Shown: positions 1 through 8,647 of the stretch, in pieces
Layout: each line of letters starts with the position of its first letter
How positions within the stretch are numbered: the first letter of the stretch is position 1
NCBI GenBank assembly: GCA_903820285.1
Contig: CAIJGS010000346.1
Span: forward strand, 1 to 50,001
From: an uncultured Verrucomicrobia subdivision 3 bacterium
Lineage (GTDB): Bacteria; Verrucomicrobiota; Verrucomicrobiia; Limisphaerales; UBA11358
Direction of reading: 5' to 3'
DNA: 50,001 bases
Notes under the pieces: model-generated
Database searches by the model: none
What the model saw: only the letters and a program-made list of their open reading frames with translations
Told to the model about the DNA's origin: nothing
Position numbers and translations under genes: made by a program

Positions 1-729
1 GAATTTGCTGGCCGTCTGAATGGTCTTGTTGGCCTTGAAATCCACGCGCACCGTGCCTTGGTCATCCACCTGGAAGACCCCGGCGCTGACGGGCGACTGG
101 TATTTGGGATCGATCACCCATAGTTGATAATCGCGGCCGGCTGGCAGTGGCTTCATATTCTGCACCACAAAAACGCCTTCCTGCTTCTCGCTGTCCCACA
201 GGGTTACGGCAACCGCTTTGGGGGCATCCGCCAGTTGCGAGTTCAGCATGGCAATCCGCATATTGGCCAGCCGGTTGGTGGCCTGCAACGCCAGAACGGT
301 TTGTTGCAACTGATTGGTGGAAGCCTGTAAGGCGGTCGCGAGCTGGTTCAGGCTGCTGATCTGGGCGGACTGGTCGCTGACCTGCCGCTGCAACCGGCTG
401 TCCTGGGCAAACAGGATGACGCAAACCACGGCCAACCCGGCGGCAAACGCCCATGGCAGCCAGAAGCTGAAACCCGTCTTGCGTTCGGACAGAGTGAAGG
501 TCTTTTGCACGGGTGCGACTTGGGCCAGCACTTTGGCGCGCAGTTGCGGCGGCGGCTCCACTTCGGGCACTGCCCCGGCGAGGGCGCCGGTAATGGGCGT
601 CAGCCGGGCGACAAACAACTGCAATTCGGGGTCCGCCTTCATGGCGGCCTTGAATTCACGGGCCTCGTCCGGTTCCAGGGCGCCCAAGACATGCAGGGCC
701 GCCTGCTCTTCCATGCGCGGGTCAATCAT
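1..729 (-). CDS. RskA-like anti-sigma factor, 3' end cut by the window
   Basis: The frame is open from an ATG at 729 down to base 1 (243 codons, no stop), so the C-terminal end lies outside the window. The protein should be a single-pass membrane anti-sigma factor that holds the sigma factor encoded just upstream. The N-terminal 60 residues form a cytoplasmic region with the pattern EEQAALHVLGALEPDEA, as in anti-sigma-K zinc-less domains. A membrane segment spans about residues 87-108. A Gln/Asn-rich predicted coiled coil covers 111-168. From 171 on the sequence (VAVTLWDSEKQEG, LPAGRDYQLWVID) matches the RskA C-terminal extracytoplasmic domain. Its start overlaps the sigma gene stop by ATGA, indicating translational coupling. 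Release is probably by regulated proteolysis, as known for RskA; no signal is identifiable here. Confidence 0.85.
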   Translation of the reverse strand, partial: MIDPRMEEQAALHVLGALEPDEAREFKAAMKADPELQLFVARLTPITGALAGAVPEVEPPPQLRAKVLAQVAPVQKTFTLSERKTGFSFWLPWAFAAGLAVVCVILFAQDSRLQRQVSDQSAQISSLNQLATALQASTNQLQQTVLALQATNRLANMRIAMLNSQLADAPKAVAVTLWDSEKQEGVFVVQNMKPLPAGRDYQLWVIDPKYQSPVSAGVFQVDDQGTVRVDFKANKTIQTASKF

Positions 730-1385
730 AGCAGCCCCTCCAGTTGATCACGTAATTTGAACAGTCCGCGCCGGATGCGCGCTTTGATGGTGCCGACCGG
801 CTCCGCTAATTTTTCCGAAATCTCGTTTTGCGTCAGGCCGGAGAAATAGGCCAGCTCAATGGCCCGGCGTTGCTCGGCCGGCAGTTCACCCATGGCGGAC
901 TGGATCAGCCGGGTCTTGTCATGACCAAACATCGCCTCATTCACCGAGTCCGGGGCCTCCGCCTGGATGGCAAATTCGACACCGGCCGCATCCGCCAGAC
1001 GCGTCCGACGCTGGGAGGCGCGAATGCGGTCAATTGCCTTGTTACGGGTCAGTGTGGCCACCCAGCTGGAGGCTTTGCCCAGCTTGGGATCAAAATTTTG
1101 GGCCTTCTCCCAGATCTGCGCAAAGGTCTCCTGCAATACATCCTCCGCTTCGCCGGGATCATTCAGAATCTTGCAGGCCACGGAATACATGAGCACGGAG
1201 TGGCGGTCATAGAATTCTCCAAAGGCCGCCCGGTCCTGCCGGGCGATCCGCTGGAGCAACTCGATGTCACGCTGGGCGGCTTCGGGCTCGTTCACTGGTT
1301 TGGCAAATGATAGCAAAACGCCGGCGAAACTTCCGTCCAAGGGACAAAAGACCCGCCCAAAATCGTTTTGCGCGCTCAGGCTCAT
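726..1385 (-). CDS. ECF RNA polymerase sigma factor, SigK-like
   Basis: 219 residues. Region sigma-2 lies at about 52-125 with the polymerase-binding motif GEAEDVLQETF (78-88). Region sigma-4 lies at about 160-212, with a helix-turn-helix around 182-206 (SGLTQNEISEKLAEPVGTIKARI). The length is slightly above the usual 170-200 because of a 35-40 residue N-terminal extension, so a later start is possible; ATG 1385 is the most upstream start. The pairing with an RskA-type partner downstream (4-nt overlap) supports the SigK (ECF19-type) assignment; this is family knowledge plus context, not an alignment. The divergent lipid operon starting near 1527 is its most likely target, and autoregulation is probable. 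Confidence 0.9.
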   Translation of the reverse strand: MSLSAQNDFGRVFCPLDGSFAGVLLSFAKPVNEPEAAQRDIELLQRIARQDRAAFGEFYDRHSVLMYSVACKILNDPGEAEDVLQETFAQIWEKAQNFDPKLGKASSWVATLTRNKAIDRIRASQRRTRLADAAGVEFAIQAEAPDSVNEAMFGHDKTRLIQSAMGELPAEQRRAIELAYFSGLTQNEISEKLAEPVGTIKARIRRGLFKLRDQLEGLL

Positions 1386-1447
1386 ATCAAATTACCGTGC
1401 TGATGACAAGTTGGCATCTTCCATGAAATAACGCCCGCCGCGCCGGA

Positions 1448-1516
1448 TTGGATGCAAAAATAAAAAATGCATCCAAAACGCCGGGCCAGACGATTTATCT
1501 GTAGAATCGCATCCAA
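1448..1516. promoter_or_regulatory. GCATCC repeats and inverted repeat in divergent promoter region
   Basis: The 140-bp gap between the divergent sigma gene and desaturase operon holds a perfect 9-bp inverted repeat, TTGGATGCA (1448-1456) and TGCATCCAA (1468-1476), separated by an A/T-only 11-bp spacer. A third direct copy, GCATCCAAA, lies at 1509-1517. The layout fits a dimeric regulator operator or sigma-specific promoter elements. From memory, mycobacterial SigK promoters carry a CCATCC -35 element, one base from GCATCC. I could not place a matching -10 element at 16-19 bp, so the promoter reading remains tentative. Confidence 0.4.
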
Positions 1517-1526
1517 AGTTCAATTG

Positions 1527-2528
1527 ATGCATATCATGCAAAATAATAATACCAGGCGGAATGGCTTCCAATCGTTGGTTCATTGGTTCGATACGGACCA
1601 TGGCAACGAGGACGTCGCCGCCATTCGCGCCAAGCCGGACAAGGTGGAATTTATCCGGGTTTTGCCGTTTGTGCTGCTGCATCTGGGCTGCCTGGGGGTG
1701 TTCCTGACCGGCTGGAGCTGGACGGCGGTGGGCATCACGGTTCTGCTCTATTTCGTGCGCATGTTTGCCATTACGGGCTTTTACCACCGCTATTTTTCCC
1801 ATAAGACATTTCAGACCTCCCGCCCGGCCCAATTCCTCTTTGCCCTGCTGGGGGCCACAGCAGTGCAGCGGGGACCGCTTTGGTGGAGCTATCAGCATCG
1901 CCATCATCACCGCCACTCGGACGAGGATGAGGATGTTCACTCCCCCACCATCCGCGGCTTCTGGTGGTCGCACATTGGCTGGATTACCAGCGCCCGGAAT
2001 TTCCCCACCGATTATTCCCAGGTTCGCGATCTGGCCAAATTCCCCGAACTCGTTTTTCTGAACCGGTTTGACACGTTGGTACCCATTCTGTTTGCCACCG
2101 GTTTGTTTGGGCTGGGGCATTTCCTGGCAGTGAATTATCCCGGCCTCGGGGTGACTTCATGGCAGTTGCTGGTGTGGGGCTTTTTTATCAGCACCACCCT
2201 GCTCTTTCACGCCACTTCCTGCATCAATTCCATGGCGCATCTGCTGGGACGCCGCCGGTATGATACCGGCGACAATAGCCGCAACAGTTTCCTACTCGCC
2301 ATTATCACGCTTGGTGAAGGGTGGCATAACAACCATCACCGCTACATGAATACCGTCCGCCAGGGTTTTTACTGGTGGGAAATAGACGTTTCGTACTACC
2401 TGCTCAAAGCTCTTTCCTGGACCGGCCTCATCTGGAACCTGAAGCCCGTGCCACTTTCCGCCTATGAACATACCCATTCAGTTCGCGAAACCCACCCGCT
2501 TCCGGCCCGCGATTCTAACCACGCATGA
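1527..2528 (+). CDS. acyl-CoA/acyl-lipid desaturase, SCD/OLE1 type
   Basis: A membrane di-iron fatty acid desaturase that introduces a cis double bond in saturated acyl chains. With ATG 1527 it has 333 residues. The histidine boxes are all present: HRYFSH (87-92), HRHHH (124-128), NSMAH (234-238) and HNNHH (267-271). Hydrophobic pairs lie at about 45-85 and 180-230. An upstream in-frame ATG at 1467 would give 353 residues, but it lies inside the inverted repeat and adds a basic, poorly conserved stretch. ATG 1536 is also possible, and none has a clear ribosome binding site. It is the first gene of the operon and its stop overlaps the next start (ATGA at 2525). It probably supplies the unsaturated chains used by the two CFA-family methyltransferases downstream. 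Confidence 0.88.
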   Translation: MHIMQNNNTRRNGFQSLVHWFDTDHGNEDVAAIRAKPDKVEFIRVLPFVLLHLGCLGVFLTGWSWTAVGITVLLYFVRMFAITGFYHRYFSHKTFQTSRPAQFLFALLGATAVQRGPLWWSYQHRHHHRHSDEDEDVHSPTIRGFWWSHIGWITSARNFPTDYSQVRDLAKFPELVFLNRFDTLVPILFATGLFGLGHFLAVNYPGLGVTSWQLLVWGFFISTTLLFHATSCINSMAHLLGRRRYDTGDNSRNSFLLAIITLGEGWHNNHHRYMNTVRQGFYWWEIDVSYYLLKALSWTGLIWNLKPVPLSAYEHTHSVRETHPLPARDSNHA

Positions 2529-3793
2529 AGCGAACTGCCATCATCGGGACCGGCATTGCCGGGCTGGGGTGCGCCCATTTTCTGCACCGTCGTTTCGACC
2601 TGACCTTGTACGAGAAAAACGACTATCCCGGCGGCCATACCAACACGGTCTCGATTGCCGAGGGTGCCCGGACCGTTCCCATTGACACGGGATTCATGGT
2701 GTTCAACCGCATCACTTATCCCAATCTCACCCGCCTGTTTTCCGAACTGGGTGTGGCGATCCAGGCCACGGACATGTCGTTTAGCGTGCAGCATCTGGCG
2801 ACGCGGTTGGAATTTTGCGGCACCAGCTTGAATCACCTCTTTGCCCAGCGAATCAACCTGGTGCGCCCGCGCTATTGGAAAATGATCTGGCAGATCAACC
2901 GCTTCAATTCGGAAGCGGTGGCGGCCCTGACCGATACCAAGTTCCAAAATCATACGCTCGGCCAATATGTTCAGGAACGCGCCTATGGCGATGATTTCCT
3001 GAATTTTTACCTCGTGCCCATGAGTTCCGCTGTGTGGTCCACCCCGCCGGCACTGATGCTGGAATTTCCCGCTGTCACCCTGTTGCGTTTTTTTCACAAT
3101 CACGGTTTTCTGGGGCTGAACACCCAGCATCCCTGGCTGACCGTCACCAATGGTGCGAAATCCTATGTGGAGAAAATCACCGCTCCGTTCCGGGATAAAA
3201 TCCGGTTGTTGCGCGGCGCGGCGGCCGTCCGGCGTGAAGGTAGCAAGGTGAAGGTAACGGATGATTCCGGCCGCACTGAAACCTACGATCAGGTGATTTT
3301 CGCCAGCCATGCAGACGACACCTTAAAATTGCTCACCGATGCCGACCCGCTGGAATCCACCCTACTCGGCAAATTCAAGTATCAGCCCAACACTGCCCTG
3401 CTCCACACTGACGCCTCGGTGATGCCGCGCACGAAACTCTGCTGGTCGGCCTGGAACTACCGCATCGATCACGATGCGGCCGGGAACATTCGGCCTTCGA
3501 CCATCTATTGGATGAACCGCCTGCAAGGCATATCCGACCGCAAAAATTACTTTGTTTCCATCAATGGCGACCACTCCGTGAATCCGGACTGCGTGCTCAA
3601 GCGCATCAATTATGATCATCCGTTGTTTACCCGGGGCGCCATCCGCGCCCAGGAACGTTTGCCGGAACTGAACGCGCTCCACGGCAACGTCTATTTTTGC
3701 GGCAGCTACTTCCGCTATGGTTTCCACGAAGACGCCTTCACTTCCGCCCTCGAACTGTGCCGCGTAATTACGGGAGAAAGGTTGTGGGCATGA
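2525..3793 (+). CDS. FAD-dependent amine-oxidase-like oxidoreductase
   Basis: 422 residues starting with a dinucleotide-binding motif GTGIAGLG (about 8-15), then LYEKNDYPGGHTNTV, the FAD ribose-binding glutamate and glycine-rich turn of the flavin amine oxidase/phytoene desaturase fold. The C-terminal segment has the FAD pyrophosphate-type motif NVYFCGSYFRYGFHEDAF. Proteins of this type sit beside DUF1365 and CFA-type genes in many bacteria, including the mycobacterial sigK locus, and are thought to oxidise or desaturate lipid-bound acyl chains; the exact reaction is not established from sequence. Start and stop both overlap their neighbours by ATGA (2525 and 3790). Confidence 0.85.
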   Translation: MKRTAIIGTGIAGLGCAHFLHRRFDLTLYEKNDYPGGHTNTVSIAEGARTVPIDTGFMVFNRITYPNLTRLFSELGVAIQATDMSFSVQHLATRLEFCGTSLNHLFAQRINLVRPRYWKMIWQINRFNSEAVAALTDTKFQNHTLGQYVQERAYGDDFLNFYLVPMSSAVWSTPPALMLEFPAVTLLRFFHNHGFLGLNTQHPWLTVTNGAKSYVEKITAPFRDKIRLLRGAAAVRREGSKVKVTDDSGRTETYDQVIFASHADDTLKLLTDADPLESTLLGKFKYQPNTALLHTDASVMPRTKLCWSAWNYRIDHDAAGNIRPSTIYWMNRLQGISDRKNYFVSINGDHSVNPDCVLKRINYDHPLFTRGAIRAQERLPELNALHGNVYFCGSYFRYGFHEDAFTSALELCRVITGERLWA

Positions 3794-4590
3794 ACTCCTG
3801 CCTCTACGAATGCTCCGTGATGCACCACCGGTTCACACCGAAGGAATATCATTTTGTTCATGACATTTTCATGTTCTACCTGGATCTGGATGAACTGGAT
3901 CTGTTGGCCCAAAATAGTTTTCTTTTCAGCCATAACCGCAGAAACCTTTACAGTTTTCGTGATGGCGATCATGAACCTGCCGGCGACCAGCCGCTCAAGG
4001 AACGGGTGCTGTCCTTTCTCCGGCAGGAAGGGGTTCCGTGCTTGCCCGATACCCGGGTGATGCTGCTGACCCTGCCGCGCATGGCGGGGTACATTTTCAA
4101 TCCCATCTCCATTTACTACTGTTTCGCTGGCGACGGCCAAGCCTTCGCCGCCGTGGCCGAGGTGGGCAATACTTTCCGAGAATTTAAATTGTATCTCTTG
4201 CGCCCGAAAAATCTGGGTGCCGACGGCGTATTCACTCTCGTAGTGCCAAAGCACTTTTACGTTTCCCCATTTTCAAGTCTGGAACTCAACTTCGATTTCC
4301 GCCTGGCCATTCCCGGGGCGGAACTGAACATCCGTATTGATGAGACCGATGACATCAAACCAGTGCTGATCAGCACCCTTACCGGCCGGCGCGCCGCACT
4401 GACCGACAGGAACCTGGCCTGGTTCACGTTGAAATATCCGTTCATCACCCTCAAAGTCATCGGCCTCATTCACTGGCACGCCCTGAAATTGTGGCTGAAG
4501 AAAATCCCGTTTTATCGCAAGACCGAAAACATGGCCCTCCAGCAGGAGGTCTTGCGCCCCCACCCCAGCCTTACCGCCAAGCTCAAATGA
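3790..4590 (+). CDS. DUF1365 family protein
   Basis: 266 residues from the ATG at 3790, which overlaps the previous stop as ATGA. Upstream in-frame starts would run into the oxidoreductase gene. The typical DUF1365 features are visible: an opening segment SCLYECSVMHHRFTPKEYHF, the YIFNPISIYYCF motif and the following EVGNTFREFKLYL. A possible membrane-associated helix lies near the C terminus. The biochemical role is unknown. The family travels with the FAD protein and the CFA-type methyltransferase on either side, so it probably serves the same acyl-modification pathway, perhaps in acyl or lipid handling (inference). Confidence 0.85.
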   Translation: MNSCLYECSVMHHRFTPKEYHFVHDIFMFYLDLDELDLLAQNSFLFSHNRRNLYSFRDGDHEPAGDQPLKERVLSFLRQEGVPCLPDTRVMLLTLPRMAGYIFNPISIYYCFAGDGQAFAAVAEVGNTFREFKLYLLRPKNLGADGVFTLVVPKHFYVSPFSSLELNFDFRLAIPGAELNIRIDETDDIKPVLISTLTGRRAALTDRNLAWFTLKYPFITLKVIGLIHWHALKLWLKKIPFYRKTENMALQQEVLRPHPSLTAKLK

Positions 4591-5864
4591 ACGAAACCAC
4601 CGCCATCTTGAATCCCGCCCCCAGCCGGACCGGCCGGCCAAAAACGCCCGGATTCTATCAGCGTGCCGTCATGCAATCCTTGGAGCAGATGACCATGGGC
4701 TGCCTGCATTTGGAATTGCCGGACGGCACCGAAAAAGTCATCGGTACGCCCGGCGCGGCCATTTCCGCCAGCGTGCGCATCGTGAACTGGGATTTCTTTA
4801 AGCGCTGCGTTTTGTTCGGCGACATCGGCTTTGGTGAAGGCTATGTGGACGGCGACTGGGAAACCGATGACATAACTCGCGTAATCGCCTGGTTCATCCT
4901 GAACGTGGAAAGTTCACCTTCCATGTCCGGCTCCCGCAGCAAAAAACTGGTCATCAACCTGCTCGGCTGGCAAAACCGAATTGCCCACCTGCTCCGCCCC
5001 AACAGCCTCAACACCAGCCGCCGGAACATCGCGGAACATTACGACTTGGGCAACGATTTCTATCGCCTGTTTCTGGATCCGACCATGACCTACTCCTCGG
5101 CGTGGTTTCAATCGCCGGCGGATACGCTGGAACAGGCGCAGACCGCCAAATACGAACGCCTCTGCCAGCAGCTCAAACTCAAACCCGGCGAACACGTCCT
5201 GGAAATCGGCAGCGGCTGGGGCGGGTTCAGCCGGCACGCGGCGAAAAATTATGGCGTCCGCATCACCACCGTCACGATCTCGGAGGAACAATTCAAATAC
5301 GCCAAGGAGCTGATGGTCAAGGAAGGTCTGGCGGACCGGGTGGAAGTCCGCCTCATGGACTACCGCAAACTTACTGGACAGTTTGATAAGATTGCCTCCA
5401 TTGAAATGCTCGAAGCCGTCGGCGACGCCTATCTGGAAACGTATTTTGCCAAATGCCACGAGGTGTTGAAGCCGGGCGGTCTGCTCGGGCTGCAAATGAT
5501 CACCTGCCCCGACTCGCGCCACGATTCGCTGAAAAAGAATGTGGACTGGATTCAGAAGCATATTTTCCCCGGCTCGCTATTGCTTTCCATTCATCGCGTC
5601 AATGAAGCGCTTCGCCAGACCGGTGATCTTTTTCTGTACGAATTGTTCGATCTCGGCCTCAGTTACGCGGAAACGTTGAAACGCTGGCGCATTACGTTCA
5701 ACGAGCATGAATCCGCCGTGCGCGCTTTGAACTTTGATACCCGCTTCATCCGCAAATGGAATTACTATTTGAGCTATTGTGAAGCGGCCTTTGCCAGGCG
5801 CAACATCAGCGTCGTGCAGGCCATTTACACCCGTCCCAACAATCCCACCCTTTGTCTGCCATGA
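4587..5864 (+). CDS. cyclopropane-fatty-acid-synthase-family SAM methyltransferase
   Basis: 425 residues from ATG 4587 (ATGA overlap with DUF1365). A SAM-binding glycine loop, VLEIGSGWGGFS, lies at 204-215. The family motifs YDLGNDFYRLFLDPTMTYSS (152-171), IEMLEAVG (272-279) and WIQKHIFPG (321-329) are present. It should methylenate or methylate a double bond of phospholipid acyl chains. The residues matching the bicarbonate ligands of E. coli Cfa differ: Cys139 is Ser171 here and His266 is Gln303, while the glutamate and isoleucine are kept. That hints at a methyl-transfer product rather than a ring. The N-terminal 140 residues are the usual lipid-binding extension of this family. The stop overlaps the next start (ATGA at 5861). 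Confidence 0.88.
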   Translation: MNETTAILNPAPSRTGRPKTPGFYQRAVMQSLEQMTMGCLHLELPDGTEKVIGTPGAAISASVRIVNWDFFKRCVLFGDIGFGEGYVDGDWETDDITRVIAWFILNVESSPSMSGSRSKKLVINLLGWQNRIAHLLRPNSLNTSRRNIAEHYDLGNDFYRLFLDPTMTYSSAWFQSPADTLEQAQTAKYERLCQQLKLKPGEHVLEIGSGWGGFSRHAAKNYGVRITTVTISEEQFKYAKELMVKEGLADRVEVRLMDYRKLTGQFDKIASIEMLEAVGDAYLETYFAKCHEVLKPGGLLGLQMITCPDSRHDSLKKNVDWIQKHIFPGSLLLSIHRVNEALRQTGDLFLYELFDLGLSYAETLKRWRITFNEHESAVRALNFDTRFIRKWNYYLSYCEAAFARRNISVVQAIYTRPNNPTLCLP

Positions 5865-6196
5865 TCTGGTCACTCCGCGCCGCCTTTGCGCTCGTTCTCA
5901 TCACCATGTTGTGCGCCACCAGTTGGGCCAGTTCCGTCTGCGCCCTGTGGAAAACTCCGGAAACCGTGGTTTTGCACCCGTGGTTCATCGCCACGATGTT
6001 TGACACCTATTTTGGCTTCCTGACCTTTTATGTCTGGCTGGCGTACAAGGAAACGACTTGGCTGGCTCGCGCAGCCTGGCTCATCGCCATTCTGCTGCTC
6101 GGCAATATTGCCATGTCCACTTATATGCTCATCACCCTGTTCCGGCTGCCGGCCAACGCGACCATTGAACAGGTGTTGCTACGGGTCAGGAAATAA
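5861..6196 (+). CDS. DUF1475 family small membrane protein
   Basis: 111 residues starting at ATG 5861, overlapping the methyltransferase stop as ATGA. Three hydrophobic segments are visible, at about 5-22, 42-60 and 68-90, consistent with an inner-membrane protein. The motif HPWFIATMFDTYFGFLTFYV is characteristic of DUF1475. No catalytic residues are evident. Its function is unknown; its place inside a coupled lipid operon suggests an accessory role for the membrane-bound acyl-modifying enzymes. An ATG nine bases upstream (5852) is possible but loses the coupling pattern. Confidence 0.75.
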   Translation: MIWSLRAAFALVLITMLCATSWASSVCALWKTPETVVLHPWFIATMFDTYFGFLTFYVWLAYKETTWLARAAWLIAILLLGNIAMSTYMLITLFRLPANATIEQVLLRVRK

Positions 6197-6205
6197 TCAC
6201 ACCCG

Positions 6206-6721
6206 ATGTCCACGCCTCAACCCACCTCCTGGCTGAAACGATTCTGGCGCGAACGCGTCCTCACGCTGATTGTTGGCCAGTTAAAACAGGGCATTACGCC
6301 CCAGAAGGTCGCCTTCACCGTGGCCCTGGGATTCATGCTCGGCATTTTTCCAATCATCGGGGCCTCCACCGCGTTATGCCTGGCAGCCGGTATTCTGTTC
6401 AAACTGAACCAGCCGCTGATCCTGCTGACCAATTCTTTGACCATCCCGCTCCAGCCTCCCATGGTGCTGGTCTTCGTCCGGTTGGGCGAAACGATTTTGC
6501 ATACTCCGCACGTCACGTTCTCCATCCCGGAATTGTTACGGAAATTTTCCGCCTCGCCGGCAAAGTTCATGCAGGAATTCGGCCTCACCGGTTTGCACGG
6601 AATTTTTGCCTGGTCACTCATCGCGCCGCTGGTGGTCCTGATCCTGTATTACTCCTTGAAACCGCCAATAAACCGGCTGGCGGCAGCCATTCAACCTTCA
6701 ACGGCAGGCACCCTGATATGA
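6206..6721 (+). CDS. DUF2062 family membrane protein
   Basis: 171 residues. It opens with a basic amphipathic helix, then GITPQKVAFTVALGFMLGIF and two to three membrane segments, including a C-terminal one at about 136-156. The GxTPxxxAxxxAxGxxxGxxP pattern and the paired NQPL motif identify DUF2062. The function is unknown; members often lie near glycosyltransferase, lipid or envelope genes. The gap to DUF1475 is nine bases and its stop overlaps the next start as ATGA at 6718, so it is part of the same transcript. Confidence 0.8.
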   Translation: MSTPQPTSWLKRFWRERVLTLIVGQLKQGITPQKVAFTVALGFMLGIFPIIGASTALCLAAGILFKLNQPLILLTNSLTIPLQPPMVLVFVRLGETILHTPHVTFSIPELLRKFSASPAKFMQEFGLTGLHGIFAWSLIAPLVVLILYYSLKPPINRLAAAIQPSTAGTLI

Positions 6722-7527
6722 CCAACGATTTTTTAACCTTGCTGGGTCTCGCGACCGGATTTGCCATCGGCCTGATGGTCGTGGTCTGGCTGTTGGCGCT
6801 ACGATTGAACAATCTGGGGATTGTGGACATTGCCTGGTCGTTCGGCTTTCTGCCCGTCGTCAACGGTTTTGCCTGGCTGGCGCATGGCGATCCGACCCGG
6901 CGTCTCCTCATTGCCATCATGGCCGGCTTGTGGAGTCTGCGGCTCGCCGTCCATCTCGCGATCCGCATCGTTGGGCATCATCCGGTGGAAGACGTGCGCT
7001 ACGTGCGGTTGCGCGCGGACTGGGGTCAAAAATTGCGGAGCAAAACGCTGATGTTTTTCATGTTCCAGGCGGCCATTCTCGCCGGCCTTTCCGCCATCTT
7101 TCTGGTGCCGTGCTTGAACCCCGCGCCGGGTATCACGCCCCTGGAATGGAGCGGGGTTGCGCTCTGGTTCGTGGCCCTCATCGGCGAGAGCATCGCCGAC
7201 CGCCAGTTGAAACAATTCCGTGCCAATCCCGCCAACCACGGCCAGGTTTGCCAGCAAGGCTTGTGGAATTATTCGCGCCATCCGAACTACTTTTTTGAGT
7301 GGCTCGTTTGGGTTGCCTATTTTCTATTCGCCTGGGGGTCGCCCGGCGGGTGTTTCACGGTGCTCTGCCCCGGAGTGATGTTATTTTTCCTGCTGCGCGT
7401 CACGGGCATTCCGCTCACGGAAGAACTTTCACTCAAGAGCAAAGGCGACGCCTACCGCGCCTATCAGCGCACGACCAGCGCCTTCGTCCCGTGGTTCAAA
7501 CAACGCGACCGCCTAGCCAACACTTGA
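6718..7527 (+). CDS. DUF1295 / steroid 5-alpha-reductase-like membrane protein
   Basis: 269 residues from ATG 6718 (ATGA overlap). A longer in-frame ORF begins at 6376, but it would run through the DUF2062 gene. Five to six membrane segments are visible. The C-terminal signature [18 protein letters not shown] followed by an EE(L/Y)...YxxYQ..T..F.PWF ending is the family hallmark. Relatives are NADPH-dependent reductases of lipid double bonds or have isoprenylcysteine-methyltransferase-like folds. A homologous gene is the sigK neighbour in mycobacteria (Rv0446c, from memory). It could reduce an intermediate after methyl transfer to an unsaturated chain; this is inference. Confidence 0.85.
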   Translation: MTNDFLTLLGLATGFAIGLMVVVWLLALRLNNLGIVDIAWSFGFLPVVNGFAWLAHGDPTRRLLIAIMAGLWSLRLAVHLAIRIVGHHPVEDVRYVRLRADWGQKLRSKTLMFFMFQAAILAGLSAIFLVPCLNPAPGITPLEWSGVALWFVALIGESIADRQLKQFRANPANHGQVCQQGLWNYSRHPNYFFEWLVWVAYFLFAWGSPGGCFTVLCPGVMLFFLLRVTGIPLTEELSLKSKGDAYRAYQRTTSAFVPWFKQRDRLANT

Positions 7528-7534
7528 TTTCCCT

Positions 7535-8641
7535 ATGAGCACCGAACAAGCCCTGAACCTGCGAACCCACGCCGAGGCCAATCACCGCGCCTTGCCTCCG
7601 CCCACCCTGCTCCTCGATCGTTTGCTCGAGCGCAATCTGCTGCCCGACTGGCTGATCCGCCTTGGCATCCGCCGCCTGCTGGCCCAGCGCTTGCGTGAGG
7701 AGAATCAAGGCAACGGCGAAGCTCAGCACGCGCACTTGCTCAAGCTGGTGGCTGAATTGAAGCGCAGTCCCATTGCCATCGAAACCAAGGCGGCCAATGA
7801 ACAGCATTACGAGGTGCCCACGCGGTTCTACCAACTCTGCCTCGGCCACCGGTTGAAATACAGCAGCGGCCTCTGGCCCGACGGTGTCACCACCCTCGAC
7901 GCCGCCGAAGACGCCATGCTAAAGCTCACCTGCAAACGCGCCCAGCTCGCCGATGGCCAGGCCATTCTCGAACTCGGCTGCGGCTGGGGCTCGCTGTCTC
8001 TGTGGATGGCCGAAAACTATTCCCGCGCCACCATCACGGGCGTTTCCAATTCGGCCACGCAAAAGCAGCACATCGACGCCGAGGCCCAAAAGCGCGGCCT
8101 CAAAAATCTGCGCATCATCACTTGCGACATGAACCAGTTTGAGATTGGGGACCAATTTGACCGCGTGGTGTCGGTTGAGATGTTCGAGCACATGAAAAAT
8201 TACGAGCGGCTGCTCGGCAACATCTCCCGCTGGCTCAAGCCGGACGGCAAGCTCTTCGTCCACATCTTCACCCACCGCGAATACGCCTACCACTTCGTGG
8301 CCCGCGATGAATCCGACTGGATGGCCCGGTATTTTTTCGCCGGCGGCATCATGCCCAGCGACGATCTGCTGCTCTATTTTCAAAAGGATCTGTCCCTGGA
8401 AAGCCATTGGCAGGTGAACGGCCGGCATTATCAGCAGACCGCCGAAGCGTGGCTGGCCAACATGGACGCGCACGAGGCGGAAATCCGGCCCTTGTTCGCC
8501 CAGACTTACGGCGCCGACAATGCCACCCGCTGGTGGGTTTACTGGCGTGTGTTTTACATGGCCTGCGCGGAGTTGTGGGGCTACCGTAAGGGCGAAGAAT
8601 GGCTGGTATCGCATTACCTCTTTGCCAACCAGCGGATTTGA
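7535..8641 (+). CDS. second CFA-family / coclaurine-N-methyltransferase-like SAM methyltransferase
   Basis: 368 residues. The SAM loop is [14 protein letters not shown] and the family motifs [20 protein letters not shown] and [13 protein letters not shown] follow the cyclopropane-synthase fold, but the closest pattern is the (S)-coclaurine N-methyltransferase-like branch common in bacteria and plants. The substrate is unknown: unsaturated acyl chain or an amine-containing lipid. It differs from the first methyltransferase of the operon in length and motifs, so it is not a recent duplicate. It retains a His at the position (KLFVHIF) where the first copy has Gln. It starts seven bases after the DUF1295 stop. 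Confidence 0.85.
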   Translation: MSTEQALNLRTHAEANHRALPPPTLLLDRLLERNLLPDWLIRLGIRRLLAQRLREENQGNGEAQHAHLLKLVAELKRSPIAIETKAANEQHYEVPTRFYQLCLGHRLKYSSGLWPDGVTTLDAAEDAMLKLTCKRAQLADGQAILELGCGWGSLSLWMAENYSRATITGVSNSATQKQHIDAEAQKRGLKNLRIITCDMNQFEIGDQFDRVVSVEMFEHMKNYERLLGNISRWLKPDGKLFVHIFTHREYAYHFVARDESDWMARYFFAGGIMPSDDLLLYFQKDLSLESHWQVNGRHYQQTAEAWLANMDAHEAEIRPLFAQTYGADNATRWWVYWRVFYMACAELWGYRKGEEWLVSHYLFANQRI

Positions 8642-8647
8642 AATCAC

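Noticed and set aside
6376..6717. N-terminal extension of the DUF1295 protein
   Set aside because: The frame is open upstream to 6376, but it would overlap the DUF2062 gene almost entirely; the ATGA junction at 6718 gives the family-length protein.
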